Notes under the pieces: generated by a model
What the model saw: only the letters and a program-made list of their open reading frames with translations
Told to the model about the DNA's origin: nothing
Databases searched by the model: none
Shown here: piece after piece, positions 53,272-62,372 of the stretch
Numbering within the stretch: position 1 is the stretch's first letter
Layout of the letters: every line of letters starts with the position of its first letter
Source of the DNA: Streptomyces sp. TLI_171
GTDB taxonomy: Bacteria > Actinomycetota > Actinomycetes > Streptomycetales > Streptomycetaceae
Direction of reading: 5' to 3'
Length of the DNA: 64,000 nucleotides
Assembly (NCBI RefSeq): GCF_003610255.1
Contig: NZ_RAPS01000003.1
Location: forward strand, 112,254 to 176,253
Translations under genes and position numbers: made by a program

Positions 53272-55727
53272 GGCCGGCCCCCGCTCGGCGGCCCGGCCGG
53301 GCGGGTGGCCCGGCGCCGCGGCGGTGCCGGCGGCGGGGCCGGCGCCGGTGAAGGGTCCGTGGCGGGAGCCGTCGACGCGCTGCCGTTCGACGGGGCGGCA
53401 GCAACATCCCTCGGGCGGGTCGGGCCCGGGTTCGGCCGCCGGGCAGAGGCGGCCGGTGTGTCGAGGCCCGAGGCGCTAGAGGAGGAGTCCCAGACCGAGT
53501 TCGCGACGAACCGTGCACCGCGCCGCACGGCGCGCCCGGCAGCCCGGGAGTTGTTCGCGTACTCGGTGCCGAAGGCCTTGGCCTCGCCCCACTTCTTCCT
53601 GGCTGCGTTGCCGAGCCGCTCCTCCACCCGGACCATGGCCGCGCTGGTCGTGCGGGTGGCCGTACTCGCGCCGCGCTTGGCTGCGGCCGCCCCGCGGGGG
53701 ATGCCGACCGGCCAGCCTGCAGGGCTGGCGAGAAAGCCGTATTTGGCGGCGAACTTCGTGGTGCCGACTGCGGCCTTTCCGGCAGCCAGCGTCGCGCGGC
53801 CGCCACGGGTGGTGGACATGCGCGTGGCCAAGCGCTTGGCAAGGGCCTGCTTCGCTGCTCGCTGGGCGGCGACCTTCGCCGCGGTGGAGGTGCCTCCGGT
53901 GCCGACCGCAGCTGCCACGTTGGCGGCGGCGCGCACCGCCGTGCCCAGCCGGCCGCCCTTGGCCGCGCCTCGGCGGCCTGGCTGCGGACCAACCCACAGG
54001 TCCTTGGCGGACCGGCCGGCCTTCGCCAGCGGCTGCGTGACCTTCCGGGCCTCGGAACGTCCCTCGCTCCAGATCTGCTTGAGGGACGGCGCGGTCTCGG
54101 CGTACCGGCCGGGGGTGGCGAAGACACTGCGGCCGGAGCCGCCCATCTTCGCGTTGGCGAGTCTGCGGTTGATGTTGACGGCGACCTGCCGCGCGGTTTC
54201 CTTGATCTTCTTGTGTCCGGCCAGGCCGGCCACCGCCACGAAGTCGATCGACAGGAACTTGACGGCCAGGACGTTGCCAGTGTCCGCCTTCAGCAGGGCG
54301 AGGATCACCAGGATGAAGATCGCCAGGAACAGGACGCTCAGGACCACAGAGAGGACGGCCTTGGTGATGGCGCTCACCCAGCGCCACAGGGCGGCGCGGC
54401 CACCGCCGGGCAGGATGCCGGCCGTCAGCGCCCAAGGCGCGCGGATGGCCTCGAATGCCACCCAGCCCTGAGCGACCAGGAAACCACCGGCGACCAGGGT
54501 GATCAGGATGACGCAGATGACTGCGGCGACCGCCACGAACAGGGCGCTGAATGCGGTGTCGGCCGAGGCCTTCTGCGCACCGGCCTTCGTCTGACAGGTG
54601 TCCTTGAACCTGTTCGCGGCGTCGTTGACCTGGTTCACGTAGCGGGTCTCCAACGCCGCCCCGGTGGGCAGGTGGTCGGTGTTGTACACGACGATGCTGT
54701 AGACCGCGTAGGCCTTGGCGCAGTCGCCGGTGAAGATCCGGCCGTAGGTCATCAACTCGGTGGGCGCGACGACGAACGCGTTGATCAGCCCGGTGGTAAT
54801 CGGCGACGCCACCGAGTCGGGGTTGCTGGACGAGGTGCTCGGGTCGTTGGAGAGGACCAGGTTCGACACCTGCAGCGAGAGGTCCTTGGACTTGCCGACC
54901 AGGCCGCCGTTACTGAGCAGCATGTCCGATCCCTGCGCGGCCGGCGCGCCGTCGGTGCCGAGCAGGACCTGGGCGGGGGAGAGCAGCACAGTCGCCGCGA
55001 CCGCGGCGATGACCAGCGAGATGCCGGCCTCCGCGAAGCCGCGGGCCCGCTGCCGGAACAGGATGTGCCAGCCGCCGTACAGCGCGGCGAGGGTGAGGAA
55101 GAAGCCGACGAGCCCGAGGCGGTTGATGACCTGGTCGCGGATCGTGGCGGAGATTTCGGCGACCGGCGTGACCATGATCTTGGCCAGGCCGAAGTTCAGG
55201 GCCCAGGTCACCAGCCAGCACACGAACCCGATGAGCCACTTCGCGATGGTGAAGAACAGCGAGGTGAGGAAGCCCCAGATCTTCAGGTCGAAGTCGTCCC
55301 AGTCGCCGGTGTCGACGTCGACGTCGTAGACCTGCAGCGGTGCGCCGTACTCGTCGTGGCCGTTGAACGGAGCGAGGATCCCGCTGCCGCTCTCCGGCGG
55401 GGCCGCCAGGTTCACTTCGGGCCCCGGGCCGTTGTGGACGCCGGTGGCGCCGGGAGACGGCGTGGGATTGATCGGGGGGACATCGGACGGGCTCGTGGCG
55501 GTCGGGACGGGTGTCGGCGTCGGGGTCGCCGTGGCGGTCGGGGTGGAGCCGGGCGCCGAGGGCTTCGGTCCGGGCTGCGGGGACGGCACGGGCGTGTCCG
55601 CCCAGGCGATCGTGGTGAACAGCGCGACCAACAGGCCGATCAGCACCGCGGTCACCGCCAGGCGCCGCCCGCGGCCGCCACGGCGGGCGGCACGTGGCGC
55701 TATGGTCCGGGCGGGCGTGCGGCTCAT
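53268..55727 (-). CDS. VirB6/TrbL-like polytopic membrane protein
   Basis: 819 residues from ATG 55727. Signal peptide (AVTAVLIGLLVALFTTIAWA, cleavage after ADT likely), Pro/Thr-rich spacer, then membrane segments (SLFFTIAKWLIGFVCWLVTW, LVGFFLTLAALYGGWHILF, GISLVIAAVAATVLL, ALFVAVAAVICVILITLVAG, AVLSVVLSVLFLAIFILVIL). The 300-residue C-terminal tail is basic and Ala-rich. This layout fits VirB6-type inner-membrane channel proteins of Gram-positive type IV secretion. The start was chosen over a longer frame because of the signal peptide and the ATGA overlap with the VirB4-like gene. Confidence 0.85.
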   Translation of the reverse strand: MSRTPARTIAPRAARRGGRGRRLAVTAVLIGLLVALFTTIAWADTPVPSPQPGPKPSAPGSTPTATATPTPTPVPTATSPSDVPPINPTPSPGATGVHNGPGPEVNLAAPPESGSGILAPFNGHDEYGAPLQVYDVDVDTGDWDDFDLKIWGFLTSLFFTIAKWLIGFVCWLVTWALNFGLAKIMVTPVAEISATIRDQVINRLGLVGFFLTLAALYGGWHILFRQRARGFAEAGISLVIAAVAATVLLSPAQVLLGTDGAPAAQGSDMLLSNGGLVGKSKDLSLQVSNLVLSNDPSTSSSNPDSVASPITTGLINAFVVAPTELMTYGRIFTGDCAKAYAVYSIVVYNTDHLPTGAALETRYVNQVNDAANRFKDTCQTKAGAQKASADTAFSALFVAVAAVICVILITLVAGGFLVAQGWVAFEAIRAPWALTAGILPGGGRAALWRWVSAITKAVLSVVLSVLFLAIFILVILALLKADTGNVLAVKFLSIDFVAVAGLAGHKKIKETARQVAVNINRRLANAKMGGSGRSVFATPGRYAETAPSLKQIWSEGRSEARKVTQPLAKAGRSAKDLWVGPQPGRRGAAKGGRLGTAVRAAANVAAAVGTGGTSTAAKVAAQRAAKQALAKRLATRMSTTRGGRATLAAGKAAVGTTKFAAKYGFLASPAGWPVGIPRGAAAAKRGASTATRTTSAAMVRVEERLGNAARKKWGEAKAFGTEYANNSRAAGRAVRRGARFVANSVWDSSSSASGLDTPAASARRPNPGPTRPRDVAAAPSNGSASTAPATDPSPAPAPPPAPPRRRATRPAGPPSGGRP

Positions 55728-58294
55728 GAACGGCCCTTGGCGAGGGTGAGTTCGCCCGGGGTGGTGTGGATCGCGTCGGCGGCCTGCTCGTCCGCGGGGA
55801 TCAAGACCTTCATGCCGCCGATGCGGCGCTTGAGGTCGCGGTAGAGGCACTCGCCAGCGCGGATCGCCCGCTCATGGTCCGAGACGTTCACCGGAGAGAG
55901 GCCCTCCGTGATGGTCTTCAGCATGGTCGGGTCGGTCCCGTCGAGGCCGAGGAACTCCAGCGCCCGCGCGGCGAGCTGACGCGAGCGCTGGCGGAATACC
56001 AGGACATGGGTGATCAGACCGCGGATCTTCTCGCCCTGCTCGTTGTCCGGACCGATGTCGTCGGGGTCGTGCGAGGCCGCGAACAGGCCGGCGTTGTGCT
56101 TGCGGCCGTCGCGGACGATCTCGAGCATCAGGTCCAGGCCCTCGGGCGAGCTGGAGAGCCACCAGCACTCGTCGAAGAAGACGCCGGTGAACTCGTCCTC
56201 GGACAGGAACGCGATCTCCCTGCACAGCGCTGCGACCAGGTACATCAGCCGCCAGCCGAACTTCTTCTCCACCTCCAGGCGAGAGAGGCGGTGCTCGTCG
56301 AGCTCCTCCTTGGTGGGCAGCTTGAGGCTGGAGACGGCGAAGACGATCGAGTCGGCGTCGGAAACCCGCACCACCGGCAGGGTGGGGTCGAAGACGACCT
56401 TCCCTAGGTCCTTCTTGGCCAGGGAGCGCAGTTTGCGGACCAGTTCGCTGGCGGCGGCGCGCACCGCGCTGTCGTTGGGCTCATCGGGGTCGGCGGTGCG
56501 GGCGCGCTCGACGAGGGTGTCGATCAGGCCGGACATGCTGCGGTTGGCGCTGGTGTTGGTCGCCTCGATGGCCTCGGCGAGGGTGACGCCCTCGATCGAC
56601 ATGGAGGCGATGTCCAGCAGCGGGGTCAGGAAGCTCTCCGCGTACCGGGCGGCGCGCGGGCCGGTGAACACGCGCAGGGGATCCAGGGACAGGCCGGCGT
56701 TCTCGTCGACGTCGATGACCTGGGTGGTGCCGGGGCAAGCCTCGACGAACCGGACCCACTCGCGCAGCGGGGTGCGGTCGATGACCAGGCCGCGGCCGCG
56801 GCTGGCGGCCCGGGCCAGGCGGTGACCCGTCGACAGGATCGAGTACAGCGCCGACTTCAGAGCGACGGACTTGCCTGAGCCGAGCTCGCCGATGAACGCG
56901 GCGTTCGCCGCGACGTTGACCCGCGGACCGTGCGAGAAATCAATCAGGACGGGCCGCACGCCGCCGCCGGACAGCTGCAGACCGAACAGGCTGCCCGCGT
57001 CGTCGCCCAGGCCCTGGCCCGAGAACGGCATGCCCATCGCGAAGTCCCTGGCCAACAGGATCTGCGCGTAGTCGTTCATCACCCGGGGACTGCGGGCGCC
57101 AGGCAGCATTGCGTGGAACAGGTTGACCTGGTCGCCGGCCGGGCGCTCCAGGGTGTAGTCGGAGCCGCCGAAGTGGTTGCGCAGCGCGGACATCTGCTCG
57201 TTCAGGTCCGCGGGGGAGTCGCCCCACACGCACATGGCCACGCTCGCCCGGATCTCGACCTCGGTGGAGGACGAGGTGAGGCGGGAGCGGTACTCGTCCA
57301 GCGACGCGGCGTCCTTGTCCAGGTGCGCGGGCACGCCGGCGACGTCGCCGTCGTACTCGGTGTACTGGTGGGCCAGCTCGTTGGCGCGGCGCCGGGAACG
57401 CGGTTCCGCCTTGGCACCAGACTCGATGTTCAACCTCACGACCCAGTCGATGGGGAAGGAGAACTCATCCAGCGCGCTCAGGTACTCGCTGCCAGGAAAG
57501 ACGAAGGAGTCGGGCATCTCCGACATCACGCAGAACGCCTGGTAGCTGCTGCCGTACTCGGTCTCGGCCCGCACGTACCGGTGCCGGAGCGGGTTCGTGG
57601 GCGCCTTCGAGGGCAACTGCCCGCGGCCGCCCTCGTCCAGGAGGACCTGCGTGTGCGCGGCCACCGTGCGGCCGCGGCCGCGGATGCCTCGCGGCGCGCC
57701 GTCCTCCGGCAGCAGCGGCTCTTCCAGCCCGCGCCGCGCACTGTGGGCGTAGATCCACAGGATCTCCGCCTCGCTGGCCGGACGCAGCCGCACGCCGGAG
57801 GGCCAGGTCGCCGCCAGCCGCCGGGCCTGGTTCAGCCGCCGTGCGACCTCGTCCGCAGGGACCGCCGGCGGAAGGAGCCCGAGCGAGCCCATCACCTCCG
57901 AGGCCGCCGAGGCGGTGACCGCACGCAGGCTCTCCCTGAAGTCCGCGTGCGACAGCGGCAGGGCGAGGAAGTCGACGCGGCTGGTCAGCTTGAGCTCCTC
58001 CAGCTGGTGGAGCACCTTCCAGGACAGATCGACCAGCTCCGGGGACCGGTCCAAGTCCACGCCGGACGTCATCCGGTCCACCACGGACGCGGCGTCGACC
58101 TGCGGGCACAGACTGAGCAGCATCACTTCGCCGCGCAGCGCCTTGAACAGCGACTCGAGCTGGTCGAGGCGTTCGCGCTTGGTCTGCCGGCTGGCGTGGG
58201 CATAGTTGTCGGACTCGACGCGCCACACGCCCCATACCGACGCACTCGTGGTCCAGATGAGGTTACCGCTGATGTGGCGAACGGGCAGACGCAT
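55724..58294 (-). CDS. VirB4-like secretion ATPase
   Basis: 856 residues. Walker A GELGSGKSVALKSALYSI (about residue 471), LVIDRTPLREWVRF, then Walker B EFTGVFFDECWWLSSSPEGL (about 708), then GRKHNAGLFAASHDPDDIG. The N-terminal half (RHISGNLIWTTSASVWGVWR, SRVDFLALPLSHADF) fits the VirB4 N-domain that contacts the membrane channel. It energises assembly or substrate transfer in type IV secretion. The RBS (GGAGGA) precedes the ATG by 4-5 bp. It is central in the operon, between the PrgI-like and VirB6-like genes. Confidence 0.92.
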   Translation of the reverse strand: MRLPVRHISGNLIWTTSASVWGVWRVESDNYAHASRQTKRERLDQLESLFKALRGEVMLLSLCPQVDAASVVDRMTSGVDLDRSPELVDLSWKVLHQLEELKLTSRVDFLALPLSHADFRESLRAVTASAASEVMGSLGLLPPAVPADEVARRLNQARRLAATWPSGVRLRPASEAEILWIYAHSARRGLEEPLLPEDGAPRGIRGRGRTVAAHTQVLLDEGGRGQLPSKAPTNPLRHRYVRAETEYGSSYQAFCVMSEMPDSFVFPGSEYLSALDEFSFPIDWVVRLNIESGAKAEPRSRRRANELAHQYTEYDGDVAGVPAHLDKDAASLDEYRSRLTSSSTEVEIRASVAMCVWGDSPADLNEQMSALRNHFGGSDYTLERPAGDQVNLFHAMLPGARSPRVMNDYAQILLARDFAMGMPFSGQGLGDDAGSLFGLQLSGGGVRPVLIDFSHGPRVNVAANAAFIGELGSGKSVALKSALYSILSTGHRLARAASRGRGLVIDRTPLREWVRFVEACPGTTQVIDVDENAGLSLDPLRVFTGPRAARYAESFLTPLLDIASMSIEGVTLAEAIEATNTSANRSMSGLIDTLVERARTADPDEPNDSAVRAAASELVRKLRSLAKKDLGKVVFDPTLPVVRVSDADSIVFAVSSLKLPTKEELDEHRLSRLEVEKKFGWRLMYLVAALCREIAFLSEDEFTGVFFDECWWLSSSPEGLDLMLEIVRDGRKHNAGLFAASHDPDDIGPDNEQGEKIRGLITHVLVFRQRSRQLAARALEFLGLDGTDPTMLKTITEGLSPVNVSDHERAIRAGECLYRDLKRRIGGMKVLIPADEQAADAIHTTPGELTLAKGRS

Positions 58295-58336
58295 GTCGTC
58301 CTCCGAAGAGCTGGTGGAAGGTCAGGAAGAAGGCGC

Positions 58337-59011
58337 TCAGTCCTCGCCGAGCTGGGCGAGGAGGTCCTGCAGGGCGGTGCGTGCGGCCGGGGTCCGGGCG
58401 CTCGACCCGGCGATCTGGGCCCGCGGCCGGGCTTCCGTAGCGCGAGGCCGGGAGACAGCGGCCGCGCTGGTCGCCGCTGGGCGGCCGGAAGGCTCGGGCG
58501 GTGCGGTGTGCCTCGGACGGGAGGCCTGAGAGAGAGCGGCGACGGACGGCGCAGACGGTTGGGCCGGCCGCCGGGCCGGCAGCGGCTCGGGAGCCGCCGC
58601 CGGAGCCGGCGCGACCGCAGCGACCGTGATCCGGGTGTCGACCAGAGCCGGGCGGCGTGGCCGAACGGGCCGACCGGCCAGGCGGCCGACCCTCGGGGTC
58701 GAGGCGTAGGTAAAGACCCCGAGCAGGGCCCGGGCCGGGTCCCGACCGTCCATGCGCGCGTACCGCAGGGCAAATGCCAGGCCCCAGGGCACCACGATCA
58801 GGAACAGCACGTTGCCGGGCCCGAAGTACGCCCAGAGCGCCTTGGTGGCGATCAGCGCCACGAAGGTCAGGACCATCGTGACGATCTGGGTGATCGTGTA
58901 CGGGCCGCCCGGCAGCCTGCCGGCCCCGGGCAGCTTTCCGATCACCAGCGGGCTGCGCCGCGCCCGGGTGTAGGAGCGGCCGATCAGGGCCTCGTCGCCG
59001 GCGGTGCTCAC
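58337..59011 (-). CDS. PrgI-like small membrane protein
   Basis: 224 residues from GTG 59011, overlapping the upstream stop (GTGA). An N-terminal GRSYTRARRSPLVIGKLPGA is followed by two membrane helices (TQIVTMVLTFVALIATKALW and GNVLFLIVVPWGLAFALRY). The tail from about residue 125 is Pro/Ala/Arg-rich and probably cytoplasmic. Two-helix proteins immediately upstream of VirB4 are typically PrgI/VirB3-like. The function is inferred from position and topology. Confidence 0.75.
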   Translation of the reverse strand: MSTAGDEALIGRSYTRARRSPLVIGKLPGAGRLPGGPYTITQIVTMVLTFVALIATKALWAYFGPGNVLFLIVVPWGLAFALRYARMDGRDPARALLGVFTYASTPRVGRLAGRPVRPRRPALVDTRITVAAVAPAPAAAPEPLPARRPAQPSAPSVAALSQASRPRHTAPPEPSGRPAATSAAAVSRPRATEARPRAQIAGSSARTPAARTALQDLLAQLGED

Positions 59012-59331
59012 GCCGTCGCCAGGCCGTCACGGTCCGAGCCGGGGACAGCCGGTACGGCGGCGGGGGCGTGGACGGCGACCTCGGTGCCGACCTTGGTCTG
59101 GATGGTGGTCATGTTGTTGACCGCCCAGACGACCAGGCCGGCGAGGACGAGGGCCACCAGGGTGGCGACGAAGCTACGCGTCCTCCACCAGGACATCAGC
59201 ACGGCGATGATCGCCATCAGGACGGCGGCGGCCAGCGCGAGCGTGTTCAGTTGGGTGATCTTGGTGTTGGCCCAGGTGATGATGTCGCCGGCCAGCTGGA
59301 CGCGGTCGGCGGGAGGCACGGATGCAGGCAT
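59008..59331 (-). CDS. Two-helix membrane protein of the conjugation operon
   Basis: 107 residues from ATG 59331: VQLAGDIITWANTKITQLNT, then membrane helices LALAAAVLMAIIAVLMSWW and SFVATLVALVLAGLVVWAV, then a Val/Pro/Ala-rich end. Small two-helix proteins of this kind (VirB2/pilin-like or TcpE/TraC-like) are usual in such operons. The role is unproven. It is coupled to the PrgI-like gene by GTGA. Confidence 0.75.
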   Translation of the reverse strand: MPASVPPADRVQLAGDIITWANTKITQLNTLALAAAVLMAIIAVLMSWWRTRSFVATLVALVLAGLVVWAVNNMTTIQTKVGTEVAVHAPAAVPAVPGSDRDGLATA

Positions 59332-59347
59332 GGTGCGGAGCTCCTCA

Positions 59348-60475
59348 TTAAGGGGTTGCCGGGGAGGCCGTCGCCGCGGGCGCGGCGGCGGGAGTCTGGG
59401 TGATGTCGGCGGCCGGGCTGGGCGCCGTGGCAGCGCCGCCGACGGCCAGGTGCGGCGCGGGGTCGACGGCGTAGACCTCCCAGCGGCCGGCTCGGGCCCG
59501 CAGGGTGAGCGCGTAGGTGAGAGGGAAAGTCCCTGCACCGGAGGTGGCGTTGACCTGGGTCAGGACACGGCGCAGCGTGTCGTCGGCGGGCACAGCGGTG
59601 CTGCCGCTGGACCCGCGGGGATCGTCGTCGCTGATCCCGGCGACGGTGATGGACGAGTAGGGCACCGGGCTGACCGGGCTCATGGCCACGCCGGGAGTGG
59701 TGTACGGGCCGAGCTGACCGGTGCCGGTCAGGTACGCCGCGAGGAAGCCGCTGACGGTGGACTGCGCGGGGTCCGAGCTGTTGAGGGTGAAGGCGCCGTA
59801 CGCCAGGGATCCCGGCCGTAGCGTGCTGGGGGCGGCTACCTCAGCCGGCAGCGCGGTGGCGGTGTAGCCGACGGCCCCGGTGGCCTGCTGGGGCCCGCCG
59901 GCGCTCGTCGGGCCCGTTGCCTGGATGCCGACCTGGAAGTAGTGCAGTCCGGTGTCGGTGGCCGGTCCGCCCTTGGGACGGGCGACGACGTCCGCCGCAA
60001 CTGTGACCGACCAGTAGCCGGGCGAGACCTGGGTGCTCGCCATGACCACCGTGGTGCTGGCACTGCGGGATCCGGGCGGGTTGGTCAGCGCGAGGGCGCC
60101 GGAGTAGTAGGGAGCCAGGCTGTTCTCGGTGCCGGTGCCGGCAGCCAGGTACGCCTGGACGTACAGCTGCGCGAAGCCGGCCGGGCCGATGCCCGACGCC
60201 GCGGTGACCGAAGCGGCTGGTGTGGGCCGTGCGGGGCTGGCGCCGCTCGAGCCGCCGAGCAGCGCAGCCGTGCCGAGCAGAGGACCGGCCAGCAGCGCCG
60301 CCCACACGCCGATCCTGGCCAGCCGCGCAGCCCCGGCCATCGTGGCGGTGCTGGTCTTCCACCCGGCGGCCCCGTCCTCTTCCGGGTCCTCGACCTGGTC
60401 CGTGAGCTCGGCCGCCCGCAGGTCGGCATCACGCCGGCGCTCCGCGCGGCTCCGGCGGCCGTGTCCGCGCTTCAC
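59348..60475 (-). CDS. TcpC-like conjugation protein
   Basis: 375 residues from GTG 60475 (VKRGHGRRSRAERRRDADLR). A cytoplasmic basic/acidic start precedes one membrane helix (ARLARIGVWAALLAGPLLGT, about residues 55-75), then two NTF2-like units outside: FAQLYVQAYLAAGTGTENSL, then APYYSG; and TVSGFLAAYLTGTGQLGPYT. The end reads YALTLRARAGRWEVYAVDP. This is the TcpC/VirB8-like architecture of Gram-positive conjugation systems, where it is a bitopic scaffold. The start is fixed by GTGA overlap with the small gene upstream. Confidence 0.82.
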   Translation of the reverse strand: MKRGHGRRSRAERRRDADLRAAELTDQVEDPEEDGAAGWKTSTATMAGAARLARIGVWAALLAGPLLGTAALLGGSSGASPARPTPAASVTAASGIGPAGFAQLYVQAYLAAGTGTENSLAPYYSGALALTNPPGSRSASTTVVMASTQVSPGYWSVTVAADVVARPKGGPATDTGLHYFQVGIQATGPTSAGGPQQATGAVGYTATALPAEVAAPSTLRPGSLAYGAFTLNSSDPAQSTVSGFLAAYLTGTGQLGPYTTPGVAMSPVSPVPYSSITVAGISDDDPRGSSGSTAVPADDTLRRVLTQVNATSGAGTFPLTYALTLRARAGRWEVYAVDPAPHLAVGGAATAPSPAADITQTPAAAPAATASPATP

Positions 60476-60747
60476 TTCCGGCCCCTGGCCGCGGCACCGA
60501 CGACGGCGGTGCGCGCCCTCGCGGTGAGCTCCTCGTCGGAGAGCGTGTTGAGACGCCGCCAAGCGGCGCGCGCCTCGGCGGCGCCGTTGGCGAGGAACGT
60601 CTGGAGCTCGACGTGGGCGGCCTCGTCAAAGGGCGCGGTGACCAGTGCGGTGGCAAGGCGACGGACCAGGCGCCGGGCCTCGACGACGGTGCGGGCATCG
60701 GCGTCGACGGCCGCGGCCTGCGCCTGTTCGGTCTGATGGGGGATCAC
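60472..60747 (-). CDS. Small hypothetical helical protein
   Basis: 91 residues from GTG 60747 (VIPHQTEQAQAAAVDADART, VVEARRLVRRLATALVTAPF, DEELTARARTAVVGAAARG). All-helical, no recognised domain. Good RBS (GAGAGG). It is coupled to the TcpC-like gene, so it belongs to the conjugation operon; it could be a regulator or an assembly factor. Confidence 0.68.
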   Translation of the reverse strand: MIPHQTEQAQAAAVDADARTVVEARRLVRRLATALVTAPFDEAAHVELQTFLANGAAEARAAWRRLNTLSDEELTARARTAVVGAAARGRK

Positions 60748-60815
60748 GTGGTGCCTCTCAGGGGACGGGTACGCGGAGCGCTGGGCAGACGAAGCACGGC
60801 AGGCCTGACGGGGCG

Positions 60816-61706
60816 TCATGCGACCAGCCAGTAGGCGTCGTGGTCCGCAGCGCGCAGCCGGCTCACGGCCCGGGAGCGGGCCTTACGGACGCGGTCACCG
60901 CCGGAGCCGATGGACCGTGGGGTCCGGCCGTCGCGGTGATCGGAGTCGACGTAGTAGCCGGCCAGCAGCTGCGCCTCGTGGGGCTGCAGGACGCCGGTGC
61001 GGACGGCCCAGACGACCAGGTGCAGCAGTTCGGCCCGCGCGGTGCCGCTGTGGATGTGCTCGTGGTCGTCCTTGCCGAGCAGCTGCAGCTCGGTGGCGTC
61101 CATCAGCAGGCTGAGGCGCTCGAAGCGCTCCTCGGGTCCCAGCTCGTGGCCGACCGGTCGGCGGTCGACGATCTCGGCGACCTCGTCGGGGGGAAGGGGC
61201 GCATCGTTGAGGAGGTGCCCGAGGGTCTGGCGGGCCAGAGTGAGGGTGCGCAGGACGAGGCCGGCGTAGATGCTCCGCGGGCACCGCTCCAGCGGGTAGG
61301 TACGCACGACCTCGAAGAGGGCACCGACAACGACCGAGAACGCCTCCTCGAAGTCGATGCTCGGCCGCATCTGGCTGCGGGCCATCCGCGCCGCCTTCGG
61401 CAACAGAGCACGGACAGTCACGAGCCAGGCGACCTCGCCGTCGTAGCCGCCGCGGGGCACGCGCTCGAGCAGCGCGGCGAGAAGCGCGTCGTGGCCCGTC
61501 CAGTTGCCGGCCCGGTAGAGCGCGTTCAGCAGCTCCAGGACGTCGCCGGTGCCGGTGCAGTCGGAGAAGAGCTCGCTCTCGGCGGCCCAGCTGCCGACGA
61601 CCACCTCGGCCCGGGGGTCCTCGCACATCTGCCGCCAAGCGCGGTGCATCCGCATGTCCGTGGAGTCGTGGGGGCCGGACTCGGTGCCGGCGGAGGTCGG
61701 GTGCAT
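60816..61706 (-). CDS. Sigma-70-like regulator
   Basis: 296 residues. The central region SQMRPSIDFEEAFSVVVGAL, then FEVVRTYPL, resembles sigma region 2, and the C-terminal RTGVLQPHEAQLLAGYYVDS followed by GGDRVRKARSRAVSRLRA resembles region 4 (helix-turn-helix). Spacing and length are unusual for an ECF factor (normally about 180-200 residues). It may have diverged into a DNA-binding regulator. As the first gene of the conjugation operon it is a natural candidate to recognise the GGTCACACCG/ATCTATGG elements (inference). RBS AAGGGA lies upstream of the ATG. Confidence 0.65.
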   Translation of the reverse strand: MHPTSAGTESGPHDSTDMRMHRAWRQMCEDPRAEVVVGSWAAESELFSDCTGTGDVLELLNALYRAGNWTGHDALLAALLERVPRGGYDGEVAWLVTVRALLPKAARMARSQMRPSIDFEEAFSVVVGALFEVVRTYPLERCPRSIYAGLVLRTLTLARQTLGHLLNDAPLPPDEVAEIVDRRPVGHELGPEERFERLSLLMDATELQLLGKDDHEHIHSGTARAELLHLVVWAVRTGVLQPHEAQLLAGYYVDSDHRDGRTPRSIGSGGDRVRKARSRAVSRLRAADHDAYWLVA

Positions 61707-62069
61707 GTCCGGGGCCGTCCCTTCGCGTCGATCGGGGTGATGACGCCAAGGTGTCGAGGTCCCCCTTGCCAGCCGTCTGGACAGCCGCGCGGGCGGTGCG
61801 ATGTCCAGGGGATCCGCGAGGGGGATCCACTCGCTCGGTCGCGGCCGCGCGGCGCTCGGCGGCGCTACGTGTCCATCGCCACGTGTCTGGCGCGGCGATG
61901 GACAAGGACGGCCGCGGCTATCTGGGGCGGAGGGAACGGGCTGCGGGATGGGAGTGCCTCACGGATCCCGGGGCTTCTTCAGGCTGCGAGGCTTGCATGT
62001 ACCGGGTTGGCCGCTCGGCCGGTCCCGACGGTGCACCGGCGGGTAGCGTCCGGGGCGGTGCCACGGCTG
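61707..62069. other. Intergenic region with a hairpin
   Basis: About 360 bases with no convincing gene. It contains the inverted repeat GTCCATCGCC (61871-61880) and GGCGATGGAC (61894-61903) with a 13-nt loop, which could be an operator for the sigma-like gene or a terminator. No TTGCAA-class promoter is present. Confidence 0.5.
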
Positions 62070-62203
62070 GTGCCGTGTCCGCGTTCGAAGAATCGCTCTC
62101 CGACCGTCAGCGCGGCTTAGGTCCCGAGCACGACGGCACCCTCACCTGGTACTACCTCGACCACTGGCTGGGGGAGGCGGGAGAGGCCGCCCCTGACGAG
62201 TGA
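62070..62203 (+). pseudogene. C-terminal fragment of a TPR-type regulator
   Basis: The frame AFEESLSDRQRGLGPEHDGT, then LTWYYLDHWLGEAGEAAPDE, ending at 62203, closely resembles the repeated TPR units (FEExLxDRxRVLGPDHPDTL) at the end of large Streptomyces NB-ARC/TPR regulators. Only the last unit is left and no upstream domain is visible, so it is a remnant. The 5' limit is approximate. It suggests a past recombination boundary at the edge of the conjugation locus. Confidence 0.6.
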
Positions 62204-62372
62204 TCACAGGCACCAAGCGCGCGACGGTGGTTGCGACGGCCAGAGGACGGTGCGGCCGCAGAAGTTGTCCATCGGCAACGGCAAAGTGCTTTCCCCTGGA
62301 CAAACGCGAATGTCCAGAGGAAACGCGGTCCGATGACCCTCGCCTTCCCCGTCGCAGACGCCGTGCTGAGGC

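Noticed and set aside
53728..55850. Longer N-terminus for the VirB6-like protein (start at 55850)
   Set aside because: The extra residues would be Arg/His/Pro-rich sequence overlapping the VirB4-like gene, and they would bury the signal peptide that starts just after the ATG at 55727.
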